Notes: a model not told the origin generated them from the letters alone. DNA of 64,000 bases from Clostridium sp. (GCA_023664605.1 JAMPFF010000006.1:30977-94976), one strand, 5' to 3'. Positions 52,170 to 60,242 are shown, counted from the stretch's first letter. Numbers and translations are program-made.

Positions 52170-54092
52170 TTATACGCCCGCATTCTTTTTATAAAACGTT
52201 ACTGAAAGTTCATAAAATAAAACGAAAATCACCAAAATAATCAAAACGCTCGCAACATTAATACCCCGCAAATTACAGGACATGACTTTTTCTAAAGAAT
52301 GCACCGAAAAATAAGAGGAAACCATCATCAGTAAAAACGGCATCCCGTATGCGGCGCACATCTCTTTTTCCACCGCCCTGCCGAGGGCTTTTTTAGAAAT
52401 GCCAATTTTTTGTAAAACGAGATAACGCTCTTTTTCCTCGAAGGCGTCGTTATACAATTTCATAAATAAAATGCTGCCGCTCGCCAGTACAAAGACAAGG
52501 AACATGAAGATACATAACGAATACTCCACCTTTATCCAGGCGCGGTCGTCATTGTCGGGGTCAATCGCCACGCGCCCCGTATAGGTTTCGTCCGTATTAT
52601 CCATAATGCTGTCCAGTTCGTCCATAGACGCCCTGAAATTTCTGATATCCTCAATTCTGTAATTATAGGTATACGCCTCGTCAAAGGTCAGTCCCGTACC
52701 GGCATTTTGCCTGCATACTTCCAATAACTGCGCATAGGTCGTATCGCTTACAATATAATAACTGCTGTTTTCCTGTAAATATCCCAGATAGGGAACCCTT
52801 GTATCGTCTATCTGCCTGTACTGCCTGCCGTTTATTCCCACTTGTTTTTCCGCAGTATTACTGATAAAAGACATTAATACGACGTGTCCGGCATAGATGA
52901 CCTCATCATCCGCTAACGCTTCATAGGGAAAATCCAGACCAGCCTGCGCCGCCGCTTCTTTTACCTTGGAAAAAGATAAAATCCCGTAGGAAAAACCGTC
53001 GTCAAAATAACTGCCATCCAAAGAAAAGAAAGGAATTTCGCAGCTGTAGGCAATATCGTTATCCTTTTCGATTAATGCCGCCACCTCGTCTTTCCTGTCC
53101 GGGATATTGGTAAGAATCTGGAACGTATAGGTATTCCTGAAATTCACGATATTATCATACTGCTGTTTCGTCGCAAAACTCGCCGCAAGCGCGGTCACCG
53201 AACAGGTAAGCAGCACACAGGTCATCGCATAAGTTCTGTAATTTTTCCGCATACGGAAGATAACGTTATTCACCCAGAGGGCGCGTTCTTTTTTGTACAA
53301 AAATAGTTTATTTCTGGAAAGCTGCTGGAACAATATCGGCAAAAATCCGCCAAAGAGCAGATAGGTTCCCACAATAACAAAGACCGTCGCCGCAAACAGA
53401 TTCCCTATCTGATTATACCCGCTTTCTTTCGTGGCAAGGTAGTAACCGTTTATCAGCGCGGCAACGCCAAGCGCCGCTTTTGCCATTAAAATCAAACCAT
53501 TTACCTTGACATATTCATTCTGCCTTGCGGCGGATATCTTTTCCAAAACGCTGCTTCTTACGATATTAACATACCCTTTTAACATAAAAATACCATAAAT
53601 AATAAAATAAACCGCCGCCGATAAGGCAACCGGCTTCCATGTAAAGTCAAAAGAAATTTCTACCGCAATCTCGGACAGTTTTAATAAAATCATCTGAAAA
53701 AGCTGCGCCGTTATGACGCCTAATCCGATACCGAATAAAAAAGCCGCGCATCCTGTCATAACGGTCTCCATCAGGTACAGCCTGGCAATTTTCCTATTCG
53801 TAAGCCCCATGAAAATATAGGTTCCCATTTCCTTTTTTCTTGCCGTCAGAAAAACATTTGCCGCATACCAGATAAAGAAAAACATAAAACAGACCAGCAC
53901 AAACGCCACTATCCGGGTAATCATATCAATGAAGTCTTTATTTCTTCCCCCCAGCGCACGGAACGTGTCCGCATAGGTAAGGTTGATAAAGTTAAATAAA
54001 ATTAATACCGTAAAGGCAAGCGAAAGAATCATGGAAAGATAATTCCTGAAGCTTCTTTTGAAATTATAAAAGGCAAGTTTCATAATACTCAT
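52170..54092 (-). CDS. BceB-type ABC permease (FtsX/MacB family)
   Basis: A 640-residue permease of an antimicrobial-peptide resistance ABC transporter. It has about ten membrane helices, two FtsX-type blocks (residues 50-165 and 540-640), and a large exterior domain of about 200 residues between helices 7 and 8 (from ATKQQYDNIVNFRNTYTFQI to YTGRVAIDPDNDDRAWIKVE). That domain is the usual peptide-sensing element. The start overlaps the ATPase stop by four bases. Together with the kinase upstream it would act as co-sensor of bacitracin-like or lantibiotic peptides. Confidence 0.92.
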   Translation of the reverse strand: MSIMKLAFYNFKRSFRNYLSMILSLAFTVLILFNFINLTYADTFRALGGRNKDFIDMITRIVAFVLVCFMFFFIWYAANVFLTARKKEMGTYIFMGLTNRKIARLYLMETVMTGCAAFLFGIGLGVITAQLFQMILLKLSEIAVEISFDFTWKPVALSAAVYFIIYGIFMLKGYVNIVRSSVLEKISAARQNEYVKVNGLILMAKAALGVAALINGYYLATKESGYNQIGNLFAATVFVIVGTYLLFGGFLPILFQQLSRNKLFLYKKERALWVNNVIFRMRKNYRTYAMTCVLLTCSVTALAASFATKQQYDNIVNFRNTYTFQILTNIPDRKDEVAALIEKDNDIAYSCEIPFFSLDGSYFDDGFSYGILSFSKVKEAAAQAGLDFPYEALADDEVIYAGHVVLMSFISNTAEKQVGINGRQYRQIDDTRVPYLGYLQENSSYYIVSDTTYAQLLEVCRQNAGTGLTFDEAYTYNYRIEDIRNFRASMDELDSIMDNTDETYTGRVAIDPDNDDRAWIKVEYSLCIFMFLVFVLASGSILFMKLYNDAFEEKERYLVLQKIGISKKALGRAVEKEMCAAYGMPFLLMMVSSYFSVHSLEKVMSCNLRGINVASVLIILVIFVLFYELSVTFYKKNAGV

Positions 54093-54874
54093 GACAACGC
54101 ACCTCCCGTCTCGTCTCCAAACGTCTCACCCATAGACGCCTGCAGGGAAATAATGCGGTCGTAAAATTCCTTACGGCTCTCTCCCCTGCTGATTCTGCAT
54201 TTTATGATACCGTCATTTAAAAGACAGACGTCTCTGGCATAAGAAGCGCTGAACGCATCATGCGTCACCATTAAGATTGCCGCCTGCTTTCTCTCATTGA
54301 CCGTTCTGAAACATTCCAGTAAATCTCTGCCCGCTTTGGAATCTAACGCTCCCGTCGGCTCGTCCGCAAAAAGAATCTCCGGCTCCGTAATTAAGGCACG
54401 ACACACCGCGCCTCTCTGCTTCTGTCCGCCCGATAACTGATACGGGTATTTGGATAAATGCTCCGTCAATCCAAACAGCCTCGCCAATTCTTCCGTCTTT
54501 TCTTTACATACTTTAGAGGAAACGCCGTTTAACGAGAGCGGCAGAGCGATATTGTCCTGTAACGTCATGGTGTCTAACAGGTTATAGTCCTGAAAAACAA
54601 AGCCGATTTTATCCCGCCGCAGCTTGGATAATTCCTGATTAGAAATTTTACCGATGTCTTTTCCATCCATCAAAAGAATGCCCTGCGTGGGCGTATCGAT
54701 GGATGATAAGATATTCAGAAGCGTCGTCTTGCCGGAACCGCTGGGACCCATAACGGCAATAAAATCGCTTTCATAAATTGTCAAATCGATTCCTTTTAAT
54801 ACTCTGCTGCGGAATCCCTTTGCACCGTATTCTTTTGTCAGGTTTTTGATTTCTACGATAATTTTTTCATTCAT
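54089..54874 (-). CDS. BceA-type ABC transporter ATPase
   Basis: A 261-residue ATPase of the MacB/LolD class. Walker A is MGPSGSGKTTLLNILSSID, the Q-loop FVFQDYNLLDTMTLQDNIAL, the signature YQLSGGQKQRGAVCRALI, Walker B EILFADEPTGALDSKAG and the switch VTHDAF. Its message starts with a family-1 leader (copy D), and a putative operator/promoter lies behind that. Confidence 0.95.
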   Translation of the reverse strand: MNEKIIVEIKNLTKEYGAKGFRSRVLKGIDLTIYESDFIAVMGPSGSGKTTLLNILSSIDTPTQGILLMDGKDIGKISNQELSKLRRDKIGFVFQDYNLLDTMTLQDNIALPLSLNGVSSKVCKEKTEELARLFGLTEHLSKYPYQLSGGQKQRGAVCRALITEPEILFADEPTGALDSKAGRDLLECFRTVNERKQAAILMVTHDAFSASYARDVCLLNDGIIKCRISRGESRKEFYDRIISLQASMGETFGDETGGALS

Positions 54875-54940
54875 GTGAATAATCCTGCCTTTCTCTCAGC
54901 CTGTAATATTTGTGCGCCAAGACGCCAAGCGTCAGCGCAA
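54875..54940 (-). repeat. Family-1 structured leader, copy D (upstream of the ABC ATPase)
   Basis: Minus strand: nested hairpin TGCGC-T-GACGC-TTG-GCGTC-TTG-GCGCA, then AATATTA, then CAGGCTGAGAGAAAGG, 14 nt, ATG. It lies wholly within the predicted 5' UTR, because the -10 box is at 54979-54984. Confidence 0.72.
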
Positions 54941-54978
54941 CATTCGCATGACACACAAGCTTTTTAACTTACAGTCCT

Positions 54979-55022
54979 ATTATAGAAAAGAAAGAAACAG
55001 AAATCCTTACATTAACATTACA
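54979..55022 (-). promoter_or_regulatory. Promoter and direct-repeat operator of the bceAB-like genes
   Basis: Minus strand: two TGTAA motifs 11 bp apart (55022-55018 and 55011-55007), then a poor -35 box AGGATT (55007-55002), 17 bp, and TATAAT (54984-54979). One-turn direct repeats abutting a weak -35 fit activation by an OmpR-family regulator such as the one encoded at 56109-56789. Confidence 0.55.
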
Positions 55023-55037
55023 AAACAGGGCGCATTC

Positions 55038-56066
55038 TTACAGTTTTGTCAGGAAATATTCCCTGTTATCGGAAAAGGTAATGGTAAAGCGCGCGCCTTT
55101 TCCATACTCGCTCTCTACCTTTATGCCGTGTCCTAATCTTTGCAGGATAACGGACGCCATATAAAGTCCCATGCCGGTTGATTTATACTGCCCGTTATGA
55201 TAGTTTGCGCCGACATAGCCTTTTTCAAAAATCCACCGGATATCGCTTTCTTTGATACCCTCCCCGTTATCCTGTATTGATAATTGAATCATCCGCCCTT
55301 TTGCTAAATCATCCTGATAAGAACAGGTTATCGTCAGCATGGGATTTTCTCCCGCATATTTAATAGAATTACTGATAAGCTGGTCCAGCACATACGTCAG
55401 CCACGCCGGGTCGGTATAGACCGCAATATCCGCTTCGTCCGGCATCTCAATGGAAAAATGTTTATCAATCAGGAAAAACTGATTGTTATGAATCGAATTT
55501 TTCACGCACTGTAAGAGGCTCGTTTTCTGAATCTGCAAATCAAAAAGGCTGCTCTGGACTTTAGCGCCAAGCAGCGCAGACTTTAACTGCATATTCATCT
55601 TTTCCACCTGTTCTTTCATCGATTTTTTCAAGGACGGTTCTTCAATCTTTTCTACCATCAGCCATACGGCGGTCAGTGGAATTTTGATTTCATGGCACCA
55701 CTTAGCGAAGTAATCCTGTAATTCGCAGTTTATCGTAAACTGTTCGTTTAACTGCTTTTCTAATACCGCCACGTCATGCGCCGTAACATCCCTATCCTCT
55801 CCGCCGTCAATCTCCTGATAAATCAAAAAGTCCTGTTTTAGCAACTCCTCTTTTTTCCGCTGTCTTTGTCTCTCCCGCCGGATATTTTTACCAAAATATG
55901 CCGCCATCACGCATAAAATCAGAAAATCCAGATAGAGCAGGTAAAATAACTTTACCTCCGGAAGCAGGAAAATAAAATATAAGTTGTACGCCGCCGCTGC
56001 AAGCAATATTCCGCATATCATCTTTCCGTATTTTCTATAGCCGCTCATATCATTTCGCGTTTTCAT
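55038..56066 (-). CDS. BceS-type intramembrane-sensing histidine kinase
   Basis: A 342-residue kinase. Two membrane helices (about 15-33 and 38-57) are joined by only a few exterior residues, so it has no sensor domain of its own and depends on the ABC permease. The dimerisation helix reads DYFAKWCHEIKIPLTAVWLM with the phospho-acceptor His. The ATPase domain has LDQLISNSIKYA (N box), QDNGEGIKESD (G1) and STGMGLYMASVILQRLGHGI (G2). Encoded 42 bp after its regulator. Confidence 0.93.
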   Translation of the reverse strand: MKTRNDMSGYRKYGKMICGILLAAAAYNLYFIFLLPEVKLFYLLYLDFLILCVMAAYFGKNIRRERQRQRKKEELLKQDFLIYQEIDGGEDRDVTAHDVAVLEKQLNEQFTINCELQDYFAKWCHEIKIPLTAVWLMVEKIEEPSLKKSMKEQVEKMNMQLKSALLGAKVQSSLFDLQIQKTSLLQCVKNSIHNNQFFLIDKHFSIEMPDEADIAVYTDPAWLTYVLDQLISNSIKYAGENPMLTITCSYQDDLAKGRMIQLSIQDNGEGIKESDIRWIFEKGYVGANYHNGQYKSTGMGLYMASVILQRLGHGIKVESEYGKGARFTITFSDNREYFLTKL

Positions 56067-56108
56067 CTCAATACCTTTCTTTCGGTTCTAAATATTATGA
56101 CGTATGTT

Positions 56109-56789
56109 CTAGCTTATATAGTACCCCTCTCCTTTTTTCGTACGGATAATTTCATCATGGCAGACGTCCGACAATTTTGTACGCAGTCTACTGACCATCG
56201 TAGTCAATGCGGTGTCCGAAACAAATTCATCCGTACTCCATAACGTCATCATCAATTCATCCCTTGTCACGATATCCGGTCTGTTTTCCAACAGTTTTTC
56301 CATAATCCGCTTTTCCGACTTTGTCAGTTCCACCGTTTTTTGCTCAAACACCAAAGTCGAGGTATTCTGCTCAAAATATAAGTCATTTCCGATATAGATT
56401 CTGTCTTTTACCTTATATTGATACGTCCGACGCAGCATCGCCTCTATTTTCGCCCTTAAAACTTCCAGCCTGAACGGTTTTTCCACATAGTCGTCGCCGC
56501 CCTGTGCAAGCGCCATAATCTTATCTACATCGCCGTTTCTGCTGCTGATAAAAATGACCGGCGCTTCCGACAGTTCACGGATTTTATTGCACCAGTAAAA
56601 TCCGTCGTAATAGGGGAGGTTAATGTCCATCAAAATAAGCTGCGGACACGAAGCCCTAAAAGCCGCCAGAATATCGTTAAATTCCGTAACCGCGCTTGTT
56701 TCGTAGCCCCATTTTTGCAAAAATAAAACTATTTCTTTCGCCAGTATTTCGTCGTCCTCTACTAACATTATTTTGATGGCGCTATTCAT
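56109..56789 (-). CDS. BceR-type OmpR-family response regulator
   Basis: A 226-residue regulator. The receiver opens KIMLVEDDEILAKEIVLFLQ, with the Asp in CPQLILMDINLPYYDGFYWC and the Lys in DDYVEKPFRLEVLRAKIEAM. The winged-helix domain includes VELTKSEKRIMEKLLENRPD and TALTTMVSRLRTKLSDVCHD. It should activate the bceAB-like genes through the repeats at 55007-55022. It starts 19 bp after the putative anti-sigma gene, so it shares its transcript. Confidence 0.94.
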   Translation of the reverse strand: MNSAIKIMLVEDDEILAKEIVLFLQKWGYETSAVTEFNDILAAFRASCPQLILMDINLPYYDGFYWCNKIRELSEAPVIFISSRNGDVDKIMALAQGGDDYVEKPFRLEVLRAKIEAMLRRTYQYKVKDRIYIGNDLYFEQNTSTLVFEQKTVELTKSEKRIMEKLLENRPDIVTRDELMMTLWSTDEFVSDTALTTMVSRLRTKLSDVCHDEIIRTKKGEGYYIS

Positions 56790-56808
56790 TTTAATCCCCC
56801 ATTCTTAC

Positions 56809-57333
56809 TCAACCTTCCCACAAGCCCGATACACGCCGGACACCGTCAAGTTCTTCGACAGCCTTTTTAATTTCTTCTATGTCCGTATGTAAAGAAACCC
56901 CTACCCGCAGATTCGCGCTGTCCGCCAATGGATTATCGTCAAACGATTCTGTCAGTTCCGGCGCCAGATACTTTTCACTAAATTCTTTCCATGCTTCATC
57001 GCCGCTTATATAACGGCAGGAAGAAACGCCCTCTATGCGGCGCACTTCATTTTCTAAATCAGAAAGCTGCTCATTTGTTATATCATGTGTCACGAAAACA
57101 TTCAAGTGTGTATTGACATAAACGGCATGCGCCGTTATGCCCGTCGTCGCCAAAATAACCGCCATACATACCGCCGCAGCCGGTTTGACATACCGGAAAC
57201 GGTAGAAAATATTTTTCTGCCGGCTTTGCCGCGCTCCCGTCATCATAAGCTCTTTTCTCATTCCCTCCGGCATGGTGATTGCCTTGAGCGCATTCTGCCA
57301 TTTAGTGTTACTTAAACAATGTTCTATTCCCAT
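56809..57333 (-). CDS. Putative anti-sigma factor with an FtsX-like extracellular domain
   Basis: A 174-residue single-pass membrane protein. Residues 1-48 are cytosolic and basic, the place of an anti-sigma domain, but without a zinc HxxxCxxC motif. One helix follows (about 51-72, PAAAVCMAVILATTGITAHA). The outer part (74-174) reads LNVFVTHDITNEQLSDLENE, IEGVSSCRYISGDEAWKEFS, DNPLADSANLRVGV and ELDGVRRV. This is the layout of the FtsX extracellular domain (strand, helix, GV, strand, AxxxF, NPLP-like, strand, helix, GV). FtsX uses that domain to engage peptidoglycan hydrolases. Position directly after an ECF sigma gene supports an anti-sigma role; the FtsX likeness is my reading of the pattern. 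Confidence 0.65.
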   Translation of the reverse strand: MGIEHCLSNTKWQNALKAITMPEGMRKELMMTGARQSRQKNIFYRFRYVKPAAAVCMAVILATTGITAHAVYVNTHLNVFVTHDITNEQLSDLENEVRRIEGVSSCRYISGDEAWKEFSEKYLAPELTESFDDNPLADSANLRVGVSLHTDIEEIKKAVEELDGVRRVSGLWEG

Positions 57334-57361
57334 ATTGACTCCTTTCTTGATTGCTCATCAA

Positions 57362-57847
57362 TTACCCATTTATTCTCTCCCACAGCCCCTTTTTCGCCCG
57401 CTGCATCCTTTTTTTAACCGCATTTTCGGAAATTGCAAGGATATCTGCAATCTCTTTTAAAGAATAGCCTTCCACATAATGCAGTAAAAGCACAATTTTC
57501 CATCCGGGCGGAAGCATCATAATTTCCTGTATTAACTGCCTGTCTGCTGTATCTGCCGCATCCGCCGCTTCTATCCCCAGTTCATCCAACGGCAAATACT
57601 GATGCCTGCGCCTAAATCGCAGCATATCCTTACAAAGGTTGATTGTCACGCGTAAAAGCCATGCCTTTTCATGCTCACTGTCACGAAATTCAGGTTTTTT
57701 CTGTAAGACTTTTAACATCACTTCCTGCAAAACATCCTGTACGTCCTGCGGATTCCCAAGTATCATAATGCCTGTCCGGTAAAGCAAATCACCGTATATT
57801 GTTATGATATTTTCTATCCGGTTATCCTCTGTTTCACTATATCTCAT
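57362..57847 (-). CDS. ECF sigma factor (sigma-70 family)
   Basis: A 161-residue ECF sigma. Region 2 includes IITIYGDLLYRTGIMILGNP, VQDVLQEVMLKVLQKKPEFR and KAWLLRVTINLCKDMLR (-10 recognition). Region 4 has MMLPPGWKIVLLLHYVEGYS and LKEIADILAISENAVKKRMQ (-35 helix-turn-helix). The ATG at 57847 is the family-like start, but the AAAGGAGG ribosome site lies about 15 nt upstream. An in-frame GTG at 57883 would lie before that site, so neither start is ideal. The sequence upstream (CAGGTTGGGAAAGG) faintly resembles the family-1 leader tail. Followed 28 bp later by the putative anti-sigma gene. Confidence 0.92.
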   Translation of the reverse strand: MRYSETEDNRIENIITIYGDLLYRTGIMILGNPQDVQDVLQEVMLKVLQKKPEFRDSEHEKAWLLRVTINLCKDMLRFRRRHQYLPLDELGIEAADAADTADRQLIQEIMMLPPGWKIVLLLHYVEGYSLKEIADILAISENAVKKRMQRAKKGLWERING

Positions 57848-57973
57848 TTTAGCAAATTTCCAACCTCCTTTCCCAACCTGCACAATCGCCTATTAGCATA
57901 CAGGTTTCAATGTAAACACAAATTAATATATCAAACAGCCGCGCGTTTGTTCTACTTAATACACGTTTAAAAA

Positions 57974-58001
57974 ACAAAAAAGGTGCCGCCGCACCTCTTT
58001 T
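57974..58001. terminator. Terminator between the FMN dehydrogenase and ECF sigma genes
   Basis: AAAGGTGC, CGCC, GCACCTCTTTT: an 8-bp stem with A-run and T-run on both strands. It ends the dehydrogenase transcript 55 bp after its stop and isolates the ECF operon. Confidence 0.8.
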
Positions 58002-58053
58002 ATAATTATAGAAATTTTCTCGTATCTGTGGCGCGTCCGAAAATCGCAAATCT

Positions 58054-59076
58054 TTAAGGAATACGCACCATATCCCTTGTAATCTCACGCAGGCTTCCTG
58101 CGCCGCACATCGCCATCGTATCGCTCAGTTCTCCCGCCAGTTTTTCTATATAGGTTTTTACCCCCCAGGCTTCGCCGCCATAAAGCGCCGTCACAAACGG
58201 TCTGCAGATTAACACGCCGTCCGCTCCCATCGCCAGAGCCTTGAAAATATCCGTACCGCTTCTGATACCGCCGTCCACCAGAATCTTTACCTGACTGCCC
58301 TGTAACGCGTCCGCAATCTCCGTCAATACCTCCGCGGTTGCCGGACACTGGTCCAAAACGCGTCCGCCATGGTTACTGACAACGATTGCCGCCGCTCCTG
58401 CCTCTTTTGCTTTCAACGCACCCTTTATCGTCATAATACCTTTTACGATAAACGGAACGCCCGCCATCTGCACAATTTCCTGTAACTGGACAACGCTCTT
58501 ACTGCCCGCAGGTGGCGTCATATTTTTTAAAAAAGGCAGTCCCGCCGCATCAACATCCATGGCAAGCGCAAAGCAGCCCGCTTTTTTACAGAGCGCAATT
58601 TTTTCCCGGATTGTCTCGATATTCCATGGTTTAATCGTCGGTATTCCTTGCCCGTTTACCTGCTCTATCGCCTTAGCCGCCTGTATCACGACATCAGGAT
58701 TCGTACCGTCTCCGGTAAATGCGGCTATCCCGTTTTCCACGCAGGCTTTTAACATAATGTCATTATAAGAAAGGTCGTCGTATTTTTCCCCGTAATGCAG
58801 ATTAAGCGCGCCGACCGGTCCCGCAAAAAAGGGATAACGGAATGTTTTGCCAAATAATTCGAGTGAAGTGTCCGGCTCCCTATATTCGCACAGCGTATCC
58901 ATATTGACGCAGATTTCCTGCCATTTCGCATAATTTCTGACCGCGGTATCGCCCGTGCCTTTCGCGCCCGGACCGGGTATCTGATTTTTACAGGCTATGC
59001 CGTTACAAACCGGACACGCCTTGCAGTATGCACCGATATTTTCTTTTGCTTTTTTTAAAATCTCTTGATAGTTCAT
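58054..59076 (-). CDS. FMN-dependent alpha-hydroxy-acid dehydrogenase
   Basis: A 340-residue TIM-barrel flavoenzyme of the lactate oxidase/glycolate oxidase family. FMN and substrate residues appear in AIVVSNHGGRVLDQCPATAE (catalytic His and Arg), KILVDGGIRSGTDIFKALAM and GADGVLICRPFV. The N terminus has a cysteine cluster (CKACPVCNGIACKNQ) not seen in the oxidases, which may hold a metal or iron-sulfur centre; in an anaerobe electrons would go to a carrier rather than to O2. The ATG at 59076 (MNYQEILKKA) is set by the GGAGG of the family-2 leader. Confidence 0.88.
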   Translation of the reverse strand: MNYQEILKKAKENIGAYCKACPVCNGIACKNQIPGPGAKGTGDTAVRNYAKWQEICVNMDTLCEYREPDTSLELFGKTFRYPFFAGPVGALNLHYGEKYDDLSYNDIMLKACVENGIAAFTGDGTNPDVVIQAAKAIEQVNGQGIPTIKPWNIETIREKIALCKKAGCFALAMDVDAAGLPFLKNMTPPAGSKSVVQLQEIVQMAGVPFIVKGIMTIKGALKAKEAGAAAIVVSNHGGRVLDQCPATAEVLTEIADALQGSQVKILVDGGIRSGTDIFKALAMGADGVLICRPFVTALYGGEAWGVKTYIEKLAGELSDTMAMCGAGSLREITRDMVRIP

Positions 59077-59175
59077 TTTATCCTCCATTCCGAAGCGTTT
59101 TCGCGGCGTAGTAACGCAAATTCCGGTTTATGTCCGCCATCAAGGCATATTTGCGACGCTCCTGCACAAATTGCC
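59077..59175 (-). repeat. Family-2 structured leader, copy F (upstream of the FMN dehydrogenase)
   Basis: Minus strand: GGCAATTTGTGC, AGGAGCGTC, GCAAATATGCC, TGATGGC, variable middle, then AAACGCTTCGGAATGGAGG and the start codon. Order and spacing match copy E; the outer stem AGGAGCGT/ACGCTTC differs from copy E but still pairs. Confidence 0.7.
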
Positions 59176-59295
59176 ATGTTTCTATGAATAATAAGTGCGT
59201 TAAAATCCGCTCCCACTGTTGAGCATTTTTCTCCACACTTAAAATATATTTTTACATAGTATATAGCAAATACTTTAACCAAAATGGAGATTAAA

Positions 59296-59781
59296 ATGCT
59301 TTTCGATAATACGTTTTATCCTGCTATGCCTGACGCACAGGCGGTTGTCCGCGGCAATCATTTATATCCCGATTTGTACGGTATCGTCTTTTTCTGCCAG
59401 ATGCCCTGCGGGGTCTTTATCAACGCGCAGTTTCACGGACTGCCCGTCTTATCCGCCACAAACGCGAATGCAAGCCGTTTTCTGGGATTTCATATCCATG
59501 AATATGGCGACTGTGCGCAAAACGCCGATTTTGATTTTGACCGTACGGGAAACCATTATAATCCTGAAAACTTTCCCCATCCCAGTCATCGTGGCGACCT
59601 TCCGCCCATCTTAAACTGCAGCGGTTATGCGTGGCAGTCGTTTCTGACAGATACTTTTACGGTTGCGGAAATTATTGGGCGCAGCGTCATCGTACATTCA
59701 CAGCCTGACGATTTTACAACACAGCCGTCCGGAAACAGCGGCGTTAAGATTGGCTGCGGGGTGATACAACAAAATCATTAA
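59296..59781 (+). CDS. Cu/Zn superoxide dismutase-like protein
   Basis: A 161-residue SodC-family beta barrel. Copper ligands are in GFHIHEYGDC (two His), GNHYNP (bridging His) and VIVHSQPDDF. Zinc ligands are in NFPHPSHRGDLPP (two His and Asp). The disulfide pair is Cys of YGDC and of IGCGVI. The active-site Arg that guides superoxide (GNAGSR in eukaryotes) is Lys here (GNSGVKIGCGVI). There is no signal peptide, whereas most bacterial SodC are exported. The ATG at 59296 has GGAG 7 nt upstream; an in-frame ATG at 59284 is weaker. Convergent with the phosphatase gene, overlapping 4 bp. Confidence 0.85.
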   Translation: MLFDNTFYPAMPDAQAVVRGNHLYPDLYGIVFFCQMPCGVFINAQFHGLPVLSATNANASRFLGFHIHEYGDCAQNADFDFDRTGNHYNPENFPHPSHRGDLPPILNCSGYAWQSFLTDTFTVAEIIGRSVIVHSQPDDFTTQPSGNSGVKIGCGVIQQNH

Positions 59782-60242
59782 ATTTGATGCTGTTTCTTTA
59801 ACCATACAAGGAATGCCTCACAGCCTTCTATAATATCATCATAGGTAATATCAAAATTCCCCGTATACCACGGGTCTGCTATATCCCGTGGATGAGCGCC
59901 AAAATCAAGCAGTTTATATACTTTATGTTCCGGGTCGCTTCCTAATATTCTCATCATATTACGAATATTCATGCCGTCCATACCGATTAGATAATCGTAT
60001 TTGGCATAGTCCGCTTTTGTCATCTGGACGGCGCGATGCGGAATAAGCGGGATGCCCACGCTTCGCAGCTTGTCCACCGTGCCATAGTGGGGCGGATTGC
60101 CGATTTCCTCCCTGCTGGTGGCGGCGGAAGCGATTTGGAAATTTGATTGTAAATGGTTACGGGTTACTATATGGGTCATGACGCTTTCTGCCATGGTGGA
60201 ACGGCAGATGTTGCCGTGGCAGATGAATAATATTTTTATCAT
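59778..60242 (-). CDS. Low-molecular-weight protein-tyrosine phosphatase
   Basis: A 154-residue phosphatase of the LMW-PTP/arsenate-reductase fold. The P-loop CX5R is ILFICHGNICRSTMAESV at residue 8, and the acid is in DIADPWYTGNFDITYDDI. It removes phosphate from protein tyrosine or arginine residues; the Thr/Ile position in the P-loop (Ile, CHGNICRS) leaves tyrosine as the default call. AAGGAG precedes the ATG. It borders the integrative element. Confidence 0.93.
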   Translation of the reverse strand: MIKILFICHGNICRSTMAESVMTHIVTRNHLQSNFQIASAATSREEIGNPPHYGTVDKLRSVGIPLIPHRAVQMTKADYAKYDYLIGMDGMNIRNMMRILGSDPEHKVYKLLDFGAHPRDIADPWYTGNFDITYDDIIEGCEAFLVWLKKQHQI

